Positions 8,693-18,423 of a stretch of 64,000 nucleotides of DNA are shown here, piece after piece. Both the position numbers and the translations under genes were made by a program. Source of the stretch: Okeania hirsuta. Its GTDB lineage: Bacteria; Cyanobacteriota; Cyanobacteriia; Cyanobacteriales; Microcoleaceae. The DNA is taken from assembly GCF_003838195.1 (NCBI RefSeq), contig NZ_RCBY01000716.1:1-64000 (forward strand). Reading direction: 5' to 3'. Below the pieces are notes generated by a model that did no database searches, was not told the origin of the DNA, and worked only from the letters and a program-made list of their open reading frames with translations. Numbering within the stretch: position 1 is the stretch's first letter; each line of letters opens with the position of its first letter.

Positions 8693-10381
8693 TCAATTTT
8701 TGCTTTCTCTGGTGACTAATGCCCACCCTTTGACAGTATTCAAAACTTTCAGATTTTCTAGGGTAAGGTTATTCAAATTTGATGCTTGAACTAATAGATA
8801 TGGTTGAGACTGACTTTGCCATTGTTGTTGAATTTTTTGTGGCCCGACACGTTTGATGAGGCGATCGCTATAAAAATTTAAAGAGGGACGGTCTTTTGTA
8901 TCGAAGGAATAAACTATCTGACCGGGGGGTGTATATTTCTGAATCATTTCTCCGACTGGTTTGACTGGATAGTTTTCTTGTAGTTCCCAGATCCAATGAG
9001 GGGAATTAACAAACAGTAGGAGTGAAAGATATGTTCCCCAAATCAAGATTGACAAAAACTGACGGTCTTGTTGGTTTAATAATATGGTTGCTATTGTCAT
9101 TGTCAGTGCAATAGTTGCTGAGATTAACCGTAAGTACAAATCTAGTTTTGTCTGATTTTCCTCTCCCAGATGAAAAATACCGCTGAAGTCAAGCCAAGCA
9201 ACCCAAGCTAGTAAGGCGAGCAGTGCAAAAATGGCTACTACTAGACGGTGATAAATAGTAGGGATACCTTTAGGATGTTTTTTACTCTCACCTTGAGTAT
9301 GAAGATATTGATAAGCTGGAAACCGAATGTATCCCAAATCTACTGGAAATTGATGCCAAATTTCTGTCAGATAAGTACCGACTGCTAGAGCAAAAGCGGG
9401 ATAAATAGGTAGTACATACCAGGGAAGTTTGGTATTCATTAACGAAATAGCTAATAAATATATTCCGCTCCAGACCAAGACTAATTTTCCCCAACTGAGA
9501 TTCCGATTTTTCCAACTCAGATATAATCCGGGAAACCAGAAAAGTTGCCAGGGGAAAGTATACTCTAAAATTTCCAATAAGTAATACCAAATAGGTCCAT
9601 CGTGACTGCCTACAGGTTGCCAAATACGTTTGAGAGATTGATGGAAAAAGTTGGCATGGAAAAATTCTATTCCGTAATGGAAAAATTGAGCTGTGTACCA
9701 CAGAAATACTGGGAGCATCCCTAGTAAGATACCGCCCCAAAAATATTTACAACGCAATAGTCGGGGAGTATCCCATAAGAGGAAGAATAGAGCGATCGCT
9801 CCTAAAAGTAATCCTAAAATAATTCCTTTTGTGAGGGAAAGTAGGGCAAAACTCAGACCAATAGCTAAAGAATAACGGAGGTTACGACGCGATCGTAAAA
9901 CGCACCAAATCATTAGTAGAAAAAAACAAAGCACTGCCCCATCTAACATTGCTAAACGTCCATGTCGCACGACTGGCAATAAAGTTAAGTAGACTAAAGC
10001 AGAGAAAATGGCGTTAGTGCGGGGGCGAAATAATTCTCTAGCAAGACTATAAATTAATGGTACAGAAAATGCTGTGAATAAAGCAGGGAATAAACGTGCA
10101 GTTAATTCATTTACTCCGGCGATATTGTAGACAAAAGCGATCGACCAATGTACTAATGGTGGTTTATTCAAATAGGGAGTATTATTGATAGTTGGATAAA
10201 GCCAATTCCAATTTTTTCTGGTTATTTCTCTAGCTACTTGAGCGACTATTCCTTCATCCCAGTCTCGCAAAGGTAATGTGTCTAAATTAGTAGAAAATAG
10301 TAACAATGCTGCTAATAATAAGCTGGCAATTATAAGTAAATCTATATGGGTATTTTTGTTGGTGAAGATTTTGTTAAACAT
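8693..10381 (-). CDS. GT-C glycosyltransferase, GT39/ArnT-like
   Basis: 562 residues with about ten or more hydrophobic helices. The first external loop has LPLRDWDEGIVAQVAREI (about residues 36-53), with the acidic motif expected of PMT/ArnT-type enzymes, then NNTPYLNKPPLVHW and NELTARLFPALF. This is the usual layout of family 39-like glycosyltransferases, which move a sugar from a polyprenyl-phosphate carrier onto an acceptor at the outer face of the inner membrane. A soluble C-terminal part follows (GEMIQKYTPPGQIVYSFDTK). Acceptor and donor are unknown. The start codon lies inside a 72-bp tandem duplication that creates a nine-codon upstream ORF with the same first five residues. Confidence 0.85.
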   Translation of the reverse strand: MFNKIFTNKNTHIDLLIIASLLLAALLLFSTNLDTLPLRDWDEGIVAQVAREITRKNWNWLYPTINNTPYLNKPPLVHWSIAFVYNIAGVNELTARLFPALFTAFSVPLIYSLARELFRPRTNAIFSALVYLTLLPVVRHGRLAMLDGAVLCFFLLMIWCVLRSRRNLRYSLAIGLSFALLSLTKGIILGLLLGAIALFFLLWDTPRLLRCKYFWGGILLGMLPVFLWYTAQFFHYGIEFFHANFFHQSLKRIWQPVGSHDGPIWYYLLEILEYTFPWQLFWFPGLYLSWKNRNLSWGKLVLVWSGIYLLAISLMNTKLPWYVLPIYPAFALAVGTYLTEIWHQFPVDLGYIRFPAYQYLHTQGESKKHPKGIPTIYHRLVVAIFALLALLAWVAWLDFSGIFHLGEENQTKLDLYLRLISATIALTMTIATILLNQQDRQFLSILIWGTYLSLLLFVNSPHWIWELQENYPVKPVGEMIQKYTPPGQIVYSFDTKDRPSLNFYSDRLIKRVGPQKIQQQWQSQSQPYLLVQASNLNNLTLENLKVLNTVKGWALVTRESKN

Positions 10382-10510
10382 TTATTCAATTCAAAAGTCA
10401 ATTTGTAAGTATGATTATTATTTTCAAAGCTTAACGCTGATTTTGTTAAACATTTATTCAATTCAAAAGTCAATTTGTAAGTATGACTATTATTTTCAAA
10501 GCTTAACGCT
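10367..10510. repeat. 72-bp tandem duplication over a start codon
   Basis: Copies at 10367-10438 and 10439-10510 are nearly identical. On the minus strand the proximal copy holds the glycosyltransferase ATG (10381); the distal copy repeats that ATG (10453) and reads MFNKISVKL before TGA, giving a short upstream ORF in the same frame. The duplication therefore separates the original upstream sequence from the start by 72 bases. Confidence 0.9.
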
Positions 10511-11242
10511 GATAATGATATAGCAATCTAATTTGAGTTGTGAGATATTGTAGATTTTAGGGGATAGGAAATAGGGAAAAGGGAATAAATGTCTAGGAAA
10601 AAAGTATTAAAAATGATTTTGTGAGGAAGTTATACAACTCTAACTTATGCTAAATAAAGGGCAAGTTTATTTTCTGGAGATATCTATTTTAGGGAATAGG
10701 GAGTAGGGACCTTGTATGTAACGTCTCTACAGAGTAGGGAGAAATTATCAATTCTTTACCCCTACTGCCTACTCCCTATGCGTGGAGTAGATGTCTAATT
10801 ATCATTACATTTAAGCAACGCCATCTTTTTAGTCCAAGAGACATCTCCTATAAAGTATTTTAATTGCCCCTATTATCCGTAACATTATTTTTTCAAATTG
10901 GTATAATAGAAAATCTGTATTAGGATGAAATAATTTTCAATTACTGTATAATCGGATTTTATATAAATCCCCATCCATTTTTTCTTCCTTCTTCCTTCCT
11001 TTCTCATCCTTCCTTCTTACCGAAAAATTCAGGTATAAAGCCTCTCCATTCATAGAGAAAAAAGTGGTCGTTAGCGCAGCTTCTCGAAGGGTGGGATGGC
11101 GAGGAAACCTGCGCCATATCCAATCGACCAAGAGAAGAAAAAAAATCCTTTTAGCCAATCCTCTTCTTTATAAGAAGAGGTAATTATTAATTATTAATTG
11201 TTAATTATTGAATTCTTCCTTCTTAAAATCAATCAAATTAAT
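10511..11242. other. Intergenic region with repeat fragments
   Basis: No supported gene. It holds MITE-like fragments: CTGGAGATATCTATTTTA at 10674-10691, GAAATTATCAATTCTTTACC at about 10741-10760, and AGACATCTCC at 10849-10858. A partly self-complementary GTAGGGACCTTG...GTCTCTAC lies near 10703-10732. Pyrimidine tracts of the TTCCTTCTTCC type are at 10981-11018. A 73-codon minus-strand ORF at 10937-11158 is built largely from these repeats and is not accepted. Confidence 0.6.
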
Positions 11243-12706
11243 ATGAACTTACCTGTAATTTTAGATATTGCCATTGGTTTAATTTTTATTTATCTTATTT
11301 TTAGTTTACTAGCTAGTGAAATCCAGTCAATTTTGACAATAATTTTGCAATGGCGAGCCACTCATTTAAAAAAATCAATTGAAGAGTTAATTGCTGGTGA
11401 ACCCTATATCAGTAAAAATAATTCTAAATCTAGTACAGAAATTGAAAAAGTGCAAAAACTAGCTAATTCTCTATATCAAAATCAATTAATTAAAAATCTT
11501 AACTATAGTGGTAGCAAAGGTCCATTAGAAAGAGGATTTCGGAGAATAATTCAGATGCTTGGTAATTTAAGTCGAGCTGTGACTGGAATTAATAATGTTT
11601 TTGATGCAGAAAAAACTGCTCCTTCTTATATTCCGTCAGATACATTTGCTGCTAGCTTAATTGATACTTTGAAACTTCAAGAATTAATGCAAATGATTAG
11701 TGAGGATAAATTAAGAGATTTTACCGATAATATTTTGGTAAATATCAAGAAAATATTAGAAAATTTGAAGATAGAAGATAGCAGTAAGCAGAAAAAGATT
11801 CAGGCTGAATTTGAGGATTTGCATCAAGATTTGAATCAAAACATTCAGGATTATCAAAATAATTTTGCTAATCTTGATTTAACATTAAATAGAACTTTAA
11901 ATAAGCTAGATTTATACACAGAAAAATCTCTAGAATATTTACCAGATGTAGCTCATCAAGAATTTATTAGCCAAATAAATTTAGTCAAACAAGTATTAAC
12001 AAATACCCATGAAAGAAAAGTTTTAGTAACTGAAATGGAACCAAGCGCCTCTAATTTATTGAAGTTTTTGAGAGAGGTAATGGAAATGGGAAAAGCTGTG
12101 CAAGCAGATTTGCAAAGTAATAAGGGGAAAATCAATCAAAAAGCTATTGAAATGATTGAATTATTGCCTGAATCTTTACAAAAAAGTTTATATATTTTAG
12201 CCAAACAAGCGACAACAAAAATTTCAGCAACAGGTAATGCTTTATATCAGTTTCAGAAAGAAATTGAGAGATGGTTTGATAGTGGAATGGAAAGAGCGAC
12301 TGGTGTTTATCAGCGTAATGCTAGAGGAGTTGCTTTTTTGATTGGTATTACTATTGCTATAGTTGCTAATATTGATACATTAAATATGATTGATAATTTA
12401 TCAAAAGATTCTTTGATGCGGGCGACAATTAATAGTTATTCCCAGGAATTAATCAATAATAATTCTAATCCAAGTGAGTTAGAAATAGGGGATATTCAAA
12501 ATCAGGTAAATGCAGCATTAGATAATTTAGAATTACCTATTGGTTGGGGTCAAAAACAAACAAATAACACCTCAGTGAGTCAATCAATTACTTATTTAGA
12601 AGGATTAAAAAAAATATTGGGTTGGCTAATTAGTGGCATAGCTATTTCTATGGGGGGGAATTTCTGGTTTAATTTATTAAAAAAGATTTATAGTGTTAAA
12701 AAATGA
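11243..12706 (+). CDS. Membrane protein with central coiled-coil region, unknown function
   Basis: 487 residues from the ATG at 11243, chosen because it starts directly before a strong membrane segment (NLPVILDIAIGLIFIYLIFS). The open frame extends 15 codons upstream without a good reason to use them. The middle (about residues 60-370) is long, charged and helical with heptad-like stretches (KKILENLKIEDSSKQKKIQ), suggesting coiled coil. Two more hydrophobic segments occur near the C-terminus: GVAFLIGITIAIVANI and ILGWLISGIAISMGGNFWF. The layout, membrane anchor at each end with a soluble middle, is shared by unnamed bacterial proteins with a similar N-terminus. No enzymatic motif is seen. Confidence 0.75.
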   Translation: MNLPVILDIAIGLIFIYLIFSLLASEIQSILTIILQWRATHLKKSIEELIAGEPYISKNNSKSSTEIEKVQKLANSLYQNQLIKNLNYSGSKGPLERGFRRIIQMLGNLSRAVTGINNVFDAEKTAPSYIPSDTFAASLIDTLKLQELMQMISEDKLRDFTDNILVNIKKILENLKIEDSSKQKKIQAEFEDLHQDLNQNIQDYQNNFANLDLTLNRTLNKLDLYTEKSLEYLPDVAHQEFISQINLVKQVLTNTHERKVLVTEMEPSASNLLKFLREVMEMGKAVQADLQSNKGKINQKAIEMIELLPESLQKSLYILAKQATTKISATGNALYQFQKEIERWFDSGMERATGVYQRNARGVAFLIGITIAIVANIDTLNMIDNLSKDSLMRATINSYSQELINNNSNPSELEIGDIQNQVNAALDNLELPIGWGQKQTNNTSVSQSITYLEGLKKILGWLISGIAISMGGNFWFNLLKKIYSVKK

Positions 12707-13216
12707 ATTATTGAGGAGACAGGAGACAGGAGACAGGAGTCAGGAGGGAAGAAAGAAGAAGAAAGGTAAGCATTCAGCCATCAGCTATTGCTTTTAATTT
12801 TAGATGAAAACTTTATTAATTGAGTCAGAATTTATACTTACTATACAAAACTGGCTAAAACAGTCTATAGAACCCATTTGGTATCTTCATAAATATGCGC
12901 GTTTTTTTAGCTAGGAGTCAGGAGAAAACCCACCCCCAACCCCTCCCAGGAGGGGAAGACAGGAGACAGGAGGTAAGAGGGAAGAGGGAAGATGTGGGGA
13001 GAAATAATACAAAAAATTCAACACTTCTTTTTCATATTTTTCCTCAAAATTGATGCGATAAAAGACTTGACTACCATAATTATATAGATCTCAAATGGGT
13101 CCTATATTCATTAAAACCCCCTTTATGGTATTACGACTCAGGCAACGCCAAATTTTTTTTCTTCCTTCTTCCTTCTTCTTTCTTCCTTCTTACTCCTTCC
13201 TTCTGCCATAACACAA
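12707..13216. other. Intergenic region with simple and dispersed repeats
   Basis: GGAGACA tandem units follow the upstream stop (12715-12750). The dispersed sequence TAGAACCCATTTGGTATCT is at 12868-12886 (also near 3803 and 40330). A CCAGGAGGGGAAGACAGGAG repeat lies near 12946-12970. A pyrimidine tract precedes the recombinase stop (13158-13204). No gene seen. Confidence 0.6.
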
Positions 13217-14527
13217 CTAAAAAATAAAAATAACTTGTAAGTGCCAATCTAAATCTTGACGAATAATTTCAATTCTACTAATAAATTCGCGTAAGTAAAA
13301 TCTCCTTTCTGACTCTGACAAATCCCACCAAAATTGGGTTATGCAAACCGCTTTGGCAGTTTCTAATAAATTGACTGGCGGTAACTGGTTAAATTGACTT
13401 TGTAATTGAGAAATTTCTGTTCTAATTTTGTAAGTACGTAGTTCAGCAGTTTCTTGGTCAAGAATGCCATTCTCCGTGAGATTTGGTAGTTGAAAAAGAA
13501 TATCTTGCTTATCAGAAATATCCTGTTTAATTTTACTTTTAATTCCATCCATATTTGGCATTTCTAAAGCAGCGATCGCCGATGCTAAATCTCGACAAAT
13601 TATTTCTATAGTTTGTCCTAATACTTCTTGATAAGCTAAAGCTTTACATTTGGGTTTGCGGGAGCAACTTTTGGGACGCAAATATAGATATTCTTTCTCT
13701 TTGCGAAAAGTAGTAACTTTTGCCGTAATCATTGGAGACTGACATTCTGTGCAGACAACTAAACCTGCCAGAGAGTGGGGAGCGCTGGCAGTACGCGGTG
13801 GCATTCGGCGGTTGCGTCGGAGCAAACGTTCGACTTGAGCAGATTCTTCTCTAGAAATTATGGGAAGATGAGTATTAGAGATGACTTCATTATTTTGATA
13901 TTGTAAGTCACCGCGATAAACGGGGTTAGTTAACCAACGTCGCCCAGTGGTAACAGAGATTTTCTTGCCGTATTTTTTCTGAATATGGCGCACAGCACCA
14001 CGCAAGGAAGCAAACAGAAGGAAGTTTTCAAAGAAGTCTTTGACAACGGGGGCAGCACTTCTGTCCAGGGTGTAACGGTCTTTGCCTCGGCGATATCCGT
14101 AAGGTGCTTTACCTGGTGGGGGTATTGCTTTGATGCGGTTGCGAGCGTGGGCAGTGCGAATTTTGCGACTATGTTGATTTTGGCGAATTTGGTTGAGGAG
14201 TCTGAGTAGGTCTATTTTCCTTGGTGAGTTATTGCTTGGTGAGTTGGGGTTGATATTGATATCTGAGTCGAGGGGAATAATTTGGATATTGAGAGATTGG
14301 AGTTTTGTAAGGCGATCGCATACTTCTTCTACAGAGTCTCCTAATTCTTCAAGTTTACGAATTAAGAGATAATTAACTGCTTGAGTTTGGCAGTCGAGTA
14401 GGAGTTGTTGGAGTTGTTGGCGATCGCCTAAGTCGTGATAAATGCGGTCAACTTCCCACCCCCAAGTTATGGGGTCTGGGGCAGTTTCAAACAGGGGGTT
14501 TGTATATGAATAGGCAATAATTTTCAC
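13217..14527 (-). CDS. Large serine-recombinase-like protein, catalytic serine apparently replaced
   Basis: 436 residues with the order of a large serine recombinase. Residues 1-90 are a resolvase-like fold (LIRKLEELGDSVEEVCDRL). The Recombinase domain follows (PPPGKAPYGYRRGKDRYTLD, WLTNPVYRGDLQYQNNEVIS), then a zinc ribbon (LAGLVVCTECQSPMI and SCSRKPKC) and a coiled-coil segment. The N-terminus reads MKIIAYSYTNPLFE. Against the usual AYxRVS motif, the Arg is Tyr and the catalytic Ser falls on Asn. S7 is two places off the usual spacing. It may therefore bind DNA without normal strand exchange. It is preceded by the VOC gene with 8 bases between, so the pair is an operon. Confidence 0.8.
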   Translation of the reverse strand: MKIIAYSYTNPLFETAPDPITWGWEVDRIYHDLGDRQQLQQLLLDCQTQAVNYLLIRKLEELGDSVEEVCDRLTKLQSLNIQIIPLDSDININPNSPSNNSPRKIDLLRLLNQIRQNQHSRKIRTAHARNRIKAIPPPGKAPYGYRRGKDRYTLDRSAAPVVKDFFENFLLFASLRGAVRHIQKKYGKKISVTTGRRWLTNPVYRGDLQYQNNEVISNTHLPIISREESAQVERLLRRNRRMPPRTASAPHSLAGLVVCTECQSPMITAKVTTFRKEKEYLYLRPKSCSRKPKCKALAYQEVLGQTIEIICRDLASAIAALEMPNMDGIKSKIKQDISDKQDILFQLPNLTENGILDQETAELRTYKIRTEISQLQSQFNQLPPVNLLETAKAVCITQFWWDLSESERRFYLREFISRIEIIRQDLDWHLQVIFIF

Positions 14528-14535
14528 AGGTTATC

Positions 14536-14895
14536 TTATTGTTGACTTAATTCTATAATATTACCGTCGGGGTCTTGGGTAAATAGGGCAGGGCGACCAG
14601 AAGCACTCATTTTAATTGGGCAATTATTGGCTAATAGTTGTGATTTTGCAGCATCTATATCAACCACAGAAAATGCTAAATGTCGGTTTCTACCTAATTT
14701 TTCTGAGTTAACTAGATCGGGTATTATTTCCGATACTATCAGATGAATTTGGAAGTTGCCAACTTGATACCAAGTACCGGGAAAATTAAGGGAGCGGTCT
14801 ACTTTTGGGAGTTTGAGAATTTGACCATAGAAATGTTCGGCTTTTTCGAGGTTTGAAACTAATAGAGCAGCATGGAGAGATTGAGTGATTTGCAT
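14536..14895 (-). CDS. VOC-superfamily (glyoxalase-like) protein
   Basis: 119 residues with the paired beta-alpha-beta-beta-beta pattern of the vicinal oxygen chelate fold: LHAALLVSNLEKAEHFYGQI at the start, RNRHLAFSVVDIDAAKSQL in the middle and TQDPDGNIIELSQQ at the end. Candidate metal ligands are H8, the His of RHLAFSV and the Glu of NIIELSQ. Family members include glyoxalase I, dioxygenases and antibiotic-binding proteins; the substrate is unknown. It is the first gene of a likely two-gene operon with the recombinase-like gene. Confidence 0.85.
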   Translation of the reverse strand: MQITQSLHAALLVSNLEKAEHFYGQILKLPKVDRSLNFPGTWYQVGNFQIHLIVSEIIPDLVNSEKLGRNRHLAFSVVDIDAAKSQLLANNCPIKMSASGRPALFTQDPDGNIIELSQQ

Positions 14896-14929
14896 AGTTT
14901 ATATTATTAATAAATGGTTGGTTATTTAT

Positions 14930-15026
14930 TAGACATCTCCAGAAAAGAGAGAGTAGGGAGTAGGGGAAAATAATTGATAGTTTCTGTGCGATAATTGATT
15001 TTATTTTTGATTATTGGAGATGTGTA
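14930..15026 (-). mobile_element. MITE-like element (TAGACATCTCC family), copy 1
   Basis: Ends are TAGACATCTCC (14930-14940) and GGAGATGTGTA (15016-15026), 10 of 11 bases inverted. The inner sequence, read on the minus strand, matches copy 2 at 51753: ATCAAAAATAAAATCAATT, then CAGAAA and TATCAATTATT. No ORF. The rest of the gap (to 15553) has a dispersed AAAAGCTTAAAACTCAAAC repeat at about 15130-15150 and GTTCCCT tandem units at 15277-15309. Confidence 0.65.
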
Positions 15027-15553
15027 TTAATTGTTACATCTATATAATACACTTATTTAATTGAGAGAGCAAATCTATTTACTGATAGTGGAATAGATAT
15101 GTTAGTCTAAGCAAAGGACGCGGATATATCAAAAGCTTAAAACTCAAACAACGCCTATTTTTTCCTTCTTCCTTCTTCCTTTGCATAAGTTCTAACAATG
15201 TTGATAACTTGCCGATCCCAATTACAGCACTTTTGAGGATAGTGAGGTACAGTTATAAAACTATTTATTTCTGTATTCCCTGTTCCCTGTTCCCTGTTCC
15301 CTGTTCCCTAGAGCAATAAACTTTGTACCTCATCAACTAGATAACTGCTGTAAGTAGAAATGAGATATTACTACTATTTTTTGAGGTTGTTGGTAGGACT
15401 TGCCGACGCACAAAAATGCTGTCTGTACGGACTCTAATCATCATTTAGTGCAAAAAAGCCTCCTAGTATTCTTAAAAATATCTAAAGTTTTTTAGACAAA
15501 AGACTACTAAGAGGTAAAAAGGTTATATTTACAACAAAGCGAGGGAGAAATTT

Positions 15554-17026
15554 ATGGTAACAGCTACAAGACCAGAACAAAAAGCGAAAATTGGCCCCAC
15601 TAAACTCCTAATTAATAACGAGTGGGTAGAAAGTGCCTCTGGCAAACGGTTTGAAACCATTAACCCTACAACAGGAGAAGTTATTTGTGACGTTGCGGAA
15701 GCAGATGCACCTGATGTAGACAAAGCCGTAATAGCAGCTCGCAAAGCGTTTACCAGTGGTGACTGGCCAAAAATGTCCGCTACCAAACGAGGGGAACTTC
15801 TATACAAGTTAGCAGATTTGATGGAAGAAAATATAGAAGAGCTGGCAAGACTGGAAACCCTAGATAATGGTAAACCACTCAGTGACTCCCTCAATACAGA
15901 CTTACGTTTAGCGATCGCCTGTTATCGCTATTATGCTGGTTGGGCGGATAAAGTTCAAGGCAAAACTATCCCTATCAATGGTTCCTACTTTTGCTACACC
16001 CGCCACGAACCAGTGGGAGTAGTCGGTCAAATCATTCCTTGGAACTTCCCTCTATTGATGCAAGCCTGGAAACTTGCCCCAGCATTAGCAACAGGTAACA
16101 CATTAGTAATGAAAACAGCCGAACAAACACCATTGTCAGCCTTCCGAGTCGGCGAGTTAGCGGTGGAAGCTGGTTTTCCTCCTGGTGTAGTCAATATTTT
16201 GTCTGGTTATGGCCCAACTGCTGGTGCTGCCATTTCCCACCATCACGATATTGATAAAGTTGCCTTCACTGGTTCCACAGAAGTAGGTCATTTAATTATG
16301 GAAGCTGCTGCAAAGAGTAACTTAAAGCGGGTGACTTTAGAACTCGGTGGCAAGAGTCCGAATATAGTGTTTGCAGATGCGGATATGGATGCTGCTATTG
16401 AAGGAGCGCATTTTGGTTTGTTCTTTAACCAAGGTCAGTGTTGCAATGCGGGTTCTCGTTTATTTGTGGAAGAGAAATGTTATGACGAGTTTGTTGCTAA
16501 GAGTGTGGAACGGGCAAAACGTCGGATGGTGGGCGACCCATTTGCCACTAGAACTGAACAGGGACCCCAGGTAGATGAAGAACAGTTTAATAAGGTGATG
16601 AGCTATATTGAGTCTGGTCAACAGGATGGTGCCCAGATGTTATGTGGTGGGGCAAGAGTTGGCGATCGCGGTTATTTTATTGCACCCACTGTATTTGCTG
16701 ATGTGCAGGATGGGATGAAAATTGCCAGAGAAGAGATTTTTGGTCCGGTGATGAGCATCATTAAGTTTAAGGATATTGATGAACTGGTGCAACGGGCGAA
16801 TGATACGATATATGGTCTGGCTGCAGGAGTGTGGACGCGGGATATAGGTAAGGCTCATGCTGTGGCTCATGCTGTTCGTGCTGGTACAGTTTGGATAAAT
16901 TGTTATCATGTGTTTGATGCTGCTGCACCGTTTGGTGGTTTTAAGCAGTCTGGTATTGGTCGGGAGTTGGGAGAGTATGGTTTACAGCAGTATACAGAGA
17001 CTAAGACTGTGACTGTGAAGATGTAG
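15554..17026 (+). CDS. NAD(P)-dependent aldehyde dehydrogenase
   Basis: 490 residues, standard length for the ALDH1/2-like group. Key sites are visible: [19 protein letters not shown] (cofactor and oxyanion Asn), FTGSTEVG (NAD loop), [16 protein letters not shown] with general base E263, [13 protein letters not shown] with catalytic Cys C297, and [13 protein letters not shown]. It oxidises an aldehyde to its acid in the cytoplasm. The sequence is closest in look to ALDH1/2 and betaine-aldehyde types, but the substrate is not set by these motifs. GAGGGAG lies 7 bases before the ATG. It is a single gene, convergent with the TPR/cold-shock-like gene. Confidence 0.95.
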   Translation: MVTATRPEQKAKIGPTKLLINNEWVESASGKRFETINPTTGEVICDVAEADAPDVDKAVIAARKAFTSGDWPKMSATKRGELLYKLADLMEENIEELARLETLDNGKPLSDSLNTDLRLAIACYRYYAGWADKVQGKTIPINGSYFCYTRHEPVGVVGQIIPWNFPLLMQAWKLAPALATGNTLVMKTAEQTPLSAFRVGELAVEAGFPPGVVNILSGYGPTAGAAISHHHDIDKVAFTGSTEVGHLIMEAAAKSNLKRVTLELGGKSPNIVFADADMDAAIEGAHFGLFFNQGQCCNAGSRLFVEEKCYDEFVAKSVERAKRRMVGDPFATRTEQGPQVDEEQFNKVMSYIESGQQDGAQMLCGGARVGDRGYFIAPTVFADVQDGMKIAREEIFGPVMSIIKFKDIDELVQRANDTIYGLAAGVWTRDIGKAHAVAHAVRAGTVWINCYHVFDAAAPFGGFKQSGIGRELGEYGLQQYTETKTVTVKM

Positions 17027-17065
17027 TTGATGATTAATTATTACTACTAGACATCTCCGAAAATA

Positions 17066-17093
17066 GTAGGGACGTTCCATGGAACGTCCCTAC
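17066..17093. terminator. Perfect 28-nt palindrome between convergent genes
   Basis: Starts GTAGGGACGTTCCA and continues with its exact reverse complement, giving a 14-bp stem with no loop. It sits between the ALDH and TPR gene ends, so it could stop transcription from both sides, but there is no long T run. It follows a TAGACATCTCC end (17048-17058) of the MITE-like family. It may be a dispersed repeat rather than a dedicated terminator. Confidence 0.5.
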
Positions 17094-17155
17094 AAAAATA
17101 TTTGGGGCTATCAACAGTATTAAAATAACTGTTATCAACTGGTTATTATAGGTTA

Positions 17156-18418
17156 TTAAAAACAGGCAGAAAAATTAACAGCTTTAAATGATATTTTTTG
17201 CTGTTTTCTATCCCAATTTTTTTCTAAATTAAAATCTACTTTTAGCTTTTCTTTTCTCAAATAAGGTGGTAAATCTTTTTGTAAAAAGAAAATTCGTTTA
17301 CCATCATCGGTAATTACAAAACCATGAGATTTATCTTGGGGTAAGTAATTAATCATTCCACTTTCTTGAGGCAGATTGGAATAAGCCTGTTTTTTCCAGT
17401 CTTTTTGACATAATTTAACTAGGTAATTAATATTTTTACTTTCAAGTTCAACAGTCTTTTGGGATTTTTCTAACTCTTGGTATATTTTCAAGTCTAGCTT
17501 TTGTAAATCTTCCTTAATTTTCCATCCTTCCTGTTCACGAATAGCTTTAGATAGTTCAATATTTCTGACAGCTATTTCTATATTTCCTGTATCTAAACTT
17601 AGTTGAGCAATATTCATGTATAGAGTAACTTTTGCTTTATATTCTCCTGATGCTAAAGCTGCACGACAACTAAAACTAATTGCTTGCTCTAGTTGATTTA
17701 AACTGGAATAAAAATTTGCTAAATTTTGCAATATATACCATTCTACTCTTTGGGTTAAAATTATCTTTTCTAATTCATTAATAGCTTGTTTTACTTTTCC
17801 TTGATATCCTAAAGCTAAAGCAGCCCAACGATAAAAATGAATTTCTTTTGGATATAATTTGATAGCTTCTAATGCCCATAGACGAGCTTCTTTCCATAAT
17901 TCTAATTCTATTAAACTTTTGACTTTAGCAAAAAACCATTGTTCTTGTTTAGATTTTCCTTTGCCATTAATTGTAGTTTTATCTATATTTTTTGGCTCTA
18001 ATTTATCACACCATTCTGATACAATTTCCCATTGATTTTTTTGTTTTGCTAATTTAACCACAGCCATAACTGTTAATTCTTTAGGCAATTTATCTGGTTG
18101 ATGACTTAAAATATTGATAGCTGGTTCTATCAACTTATTTATGTGTGCTGCTTCTGAAAAATTCTTAATATCCCTGTCATAATAAGCCCAAATCAATTCA
18201 TTTTTAATATAATTGTTATCGGGAAATTGTTCCTTAGCTTTTTTTCCTTGTCTGATGGCAGCACCAGGATGTCCTGCTTTCCGCAAACAAGATAAATAAC
18301 GACTTGCAGCATAGCTATTATTTTCTTCTTCCCAAAATTTACGAAAAATTTTGCCTGCTGCGGGAAAGTTTTCCTGTTTAAAAAATTGTTGAGCTTGTTC
18401 AATTAGATTATTAGACAT
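17156..18418 (-). CDS. TPR protein with C-terminal cold-shock-like OB domain
   Basis: 420 residues. Residues 1-330 are helical repeats of TPR type (EQAQQFFKQENFPAAGKIFR, LYPKEIHFYRWAALALGYQG, WYILQNLANFYSSLNQLEQA). The last 70 residues look like a cold-shock OB fold: SGMINYLPQDKSHGFVITDD, GKRIFFLQ and FKAVNF correspond to the opening strand, RNP1-like (GFV), RNP2-like (IFF) and final strand. That suggests binding of single-stranded RNA or DNA. The gene starts 5 bases after the NERD-helicase stop, so both come from one transcript and probably act together. The combination is not one I know from a named system. Confidence 0.75.
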   Translation of the reverse strand: MSNNLIEQAQQFFKQENFPAAGKIFRKFWEEENNSYAASRYLSCLRKAGHPGAAIRQGKKAKEQFPDNNYIKNELIWAYYDRDIKNFSEAAHINKLIEPAINILSHQPDKLPKELTVMAVVKLAKQKNQWEIVSEWCDKLEPKNIDKTTINGKGKSKQEQWFFAKVKSLIELELWKEARLWALEAIKLYPKEIHFYRWAALALGYQGKVKQAINELEKIILTQRVEWYILQNLANFYSSLNQLEQAISFSCRAALASGEYKAKVTLYMNIAQLSLDTGNIEIAVRNIELSKAIREQEGWKIKEDLQKLDLKIYQELEKSQKTVELESKNINYLVKLCQKDWKKQAYSNLPQESGMINYLPQDKSHGFVITDDGKRIFFLQKDLPPYLRKEKLKVDFNLEKNWDRKQQKISFKAVNFSACF

Positions 18419-18423
18419 TGTTT

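Noticed and set aside
10937-11158. 73-codon minus-strand ORF
   Set aside because: Built from intergenic pyrimidine repeats; no family features and no clear ribosome binding site.
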